64,000 nucleotides of DNA from Bacteroides sedimenti (GTDB taxonomy: Bacteria > Bacteroidota > Bacteroidia > Bacteroidales > Bacteroidaceae). Position 1 is the first letter of the stretch. Each line of letters opens with the position of its first letter. The DNA lies in contig NZ_AP028055.1 of the NCBI RefSeq assembly GCF_040365225.1, positions 1,116,001 through 1,180,000 of the forward strand. The letters are read 5' to 3'. Shown one piece after another: positions 63,029 to 64,000 of this stretch. Position numbers and translations under genes: made by a program. Under the pieces are notes generated by a model. That model searched no databases. It worked only from the letters and a program-made list of their open reading frames with translations, and was not told the origin of the DNA.

Positions 63029-64000
63029 TTAAAAAATTACGACCGTACAATTACCTTTGGTGAACTGTTCTTTTCCAGCCACTTTCTGCTTCAGCAAAGA
63101 GTCTCTACTAATATCCCTTGTACGGACGAACAAAATAGCTTTGCTGCTAGAAATACTATCTGCTTCCAACTCTTTCCAATCCTTCAATTCATGTTCCAGG
63201 TAAACATCTATATTCCCCATTCTATTAGGATTATAAATATAATACGTTTTTATTCCTTTATGACGAGCTACTTCCTTTCCTTTACTACAGAGTTCCTTGT
63301 AACCTATATATTCATTGAATGATGGTATTGAGAAAGAACCGGTAAAAATAACAAGGAGTAATCCTCCAGCCAGGATATTTACAGCTCTGTGCAAATCTTT
63401 TCTCTTATATAAACTAAGTAGTGTGAGAATAGCAACAACTGTCAACAAGCCGCATGCAATATAAATAATCGGATTATTAAGCATAGTCATGGATTTAAAT
63501 CGCCCCAATACCAGAACAACAGGGAGTGCAAGTCCAAGGATAACTGTCGGAATAGCAATCAATGCAGAAACAAATTTGTTTAATCTTACTTTTTGCCATA
63601 ACATAATGGTCAGATAGATAAAGAAAGGAAATGCCGGAAGCATATATATTTCTATCTTGGCACTAATCAATGACAACCCCACAAAAGTAACAGTTATTAC
63701 TGTCAGAAAGAACTTTTCCAAATCGGTCCGGATTATTTTAGCCTTTAAACCTGCAATAATCACTCCGACACAAAGTAGTGACCAAGGTGCCAGACAATGC
63801 CATATCACCTCAAAATAATAATAAATAGGCTTTTTATGGTGAAATGAATCAACCGCCCGGTTTACCGTCTGATTAAACAGAAGATTGTTCAGATATGCAT
63901 TTCCACCTTCAATATAGACACCAGAGAACCAAACAGCCGAACAAATTAAAAGAATCCCCCATGTTTTGATTCCCCAATATCGTCCAATAGTTCTCAACTC
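63029..64000 (-). CDS. GT39-type membrane glycosyltransferase, C-terminal part (truncated by window)
   Basis: The frame is open to the window edge, so only the C-terminal ~323 residues are seen. There are about eight hydrophobic helices (e.g. GILLICSAVWFSGVYI, FFLTVITVTFVGLSLI, AFPFFIYLTIMLWQ), with KIEIYMLPAFPFF matching the ArnT/PMT lipid-linked sugar transferase region. A short soluble domain follows at the end. The N-terminal catalytic DE motif lies outside the window. It may transfer sugar to lipid A or a polysaccharide; its pairing with the epimerase supports glycan modification. Confidence 0.75.
   Translation of the reverse strand, partial: ELRTIGRYWGIKTWGILLICSAVWFSGVYIEGGNAYLNNLLFNQTVNRAVDSFHHKKPIYYYFEVIWHCLAPWSLLCVGVIIAGLKAKIIRTDLEKFFLTVITVTFVGLSLISAKIEIYMLPAFPFFIYLTIMLWQKVRLNKFVSALIAIPTVILGLALPVVLVLGRFKSMTMLNNPIIYIACGLLTVVAILTLLSLYKRKDLHRAVNILAGGLLLVIFTGSFSIPSFNEYIGYKELCSKGKEVARHKGIKTYYIYNPNRMGNIDVYLEHELKDWKELEADSISSSKAILFVRTRDISRDSLLKQKVAGKEQFTKGNCTVVIF

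Overview
The window looks like a chromosomal segment of a Bacteroides-type bacterium (Bacteroidales). The evidence is a Bat aerotolerance operon, a DUF4295/L33/L28 ribosomal-protein cluster, an archaeal/eukaryal-type ProRS, lipoproteins with Bacteroides DUF families, start codons without Shine-Dalgarno sequences, and many promoters with the Bacteroides -7 box TAnnTTTG, several with a TTTG box 19-23 bp upstream. The DNA is AT-rich throughout. I see no rRNA, CRISPR array, transposase, integrase or prophage, so most of it is core genome.

Layout. 1-5.6 kb (minus strand): a truncated YiiX-like lipoprotein, small lipoproteins, a DoxX protein, an FHS-family sugar permease, two tRNA-Lys, a YycJ-like metallo-hydrolase and superoxide dismutase. 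5.7-10.1 kb (plus): a UvrD/PcrA helicase, carboxynorspermidine decarboxylase and a seven-gene Gly/Leu tRNA array. 10.1-18.6 kb: a repeat-rich intergenic element, then hexuronate catabolism. uxuA, an SDR mannonate oxidoreductase and a LacI regulator form one minus-strand operon, and uxaC stands apart beyond proS and a Gfo/Idh oxidoreductase. Together they take glucuronate through fructuronate and mannonate to 2-keto-3-deoxygluconate. 19-31 kb: Nif3, a zinc-ribbon coiled-coil protein, a solitary HsdR_N protein, AMP nucleosidase, holA, a 1.4 kb non-coding AT-rich stretch, an HTH regulator, pyrK-pyrD, trmD, ligA and dapA. 31.5-45 kb: three tRNA-Arg, a patatin/beta-barrel protein, htpG, clpC, gyrA, a TPR protein, a universal stress protein and a small putative DNA-binding protein.

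45-54 kb is the full Bat operon read leftwards: moxR, DUF58, a membrane protein, batA, batB, batC, batD, batE, with a PAP2 phosphatase behind it. 54.5-64 kb holds an HU-TM-LysM fusion, a second HU gene, rimO, ftsY, the ribosomal-protein cluster, cinA, tsaD, a nucleotide-sugar epimerase and a truncated GT39-type membrane glycosyltransferase.

The most interesting items are: the HU-transmembrane-LysM protein, which could link DNA to the cell wall; TGTACA-type iterons with an exact 22 or 23 bp pitch in several intergenic regions; a perfect 17 bp inverted repeat that encloses the doxX start codon; an element of about 660 bp bounded by GTCACGC-type inverted repeats, with a relative at 31.3 kb; and a Gly/Leu tRNA module duplication that appears to have produced a Gly(CCC) isoacceptor. 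All functional statements rest on reading motifs by eye; no search was run.
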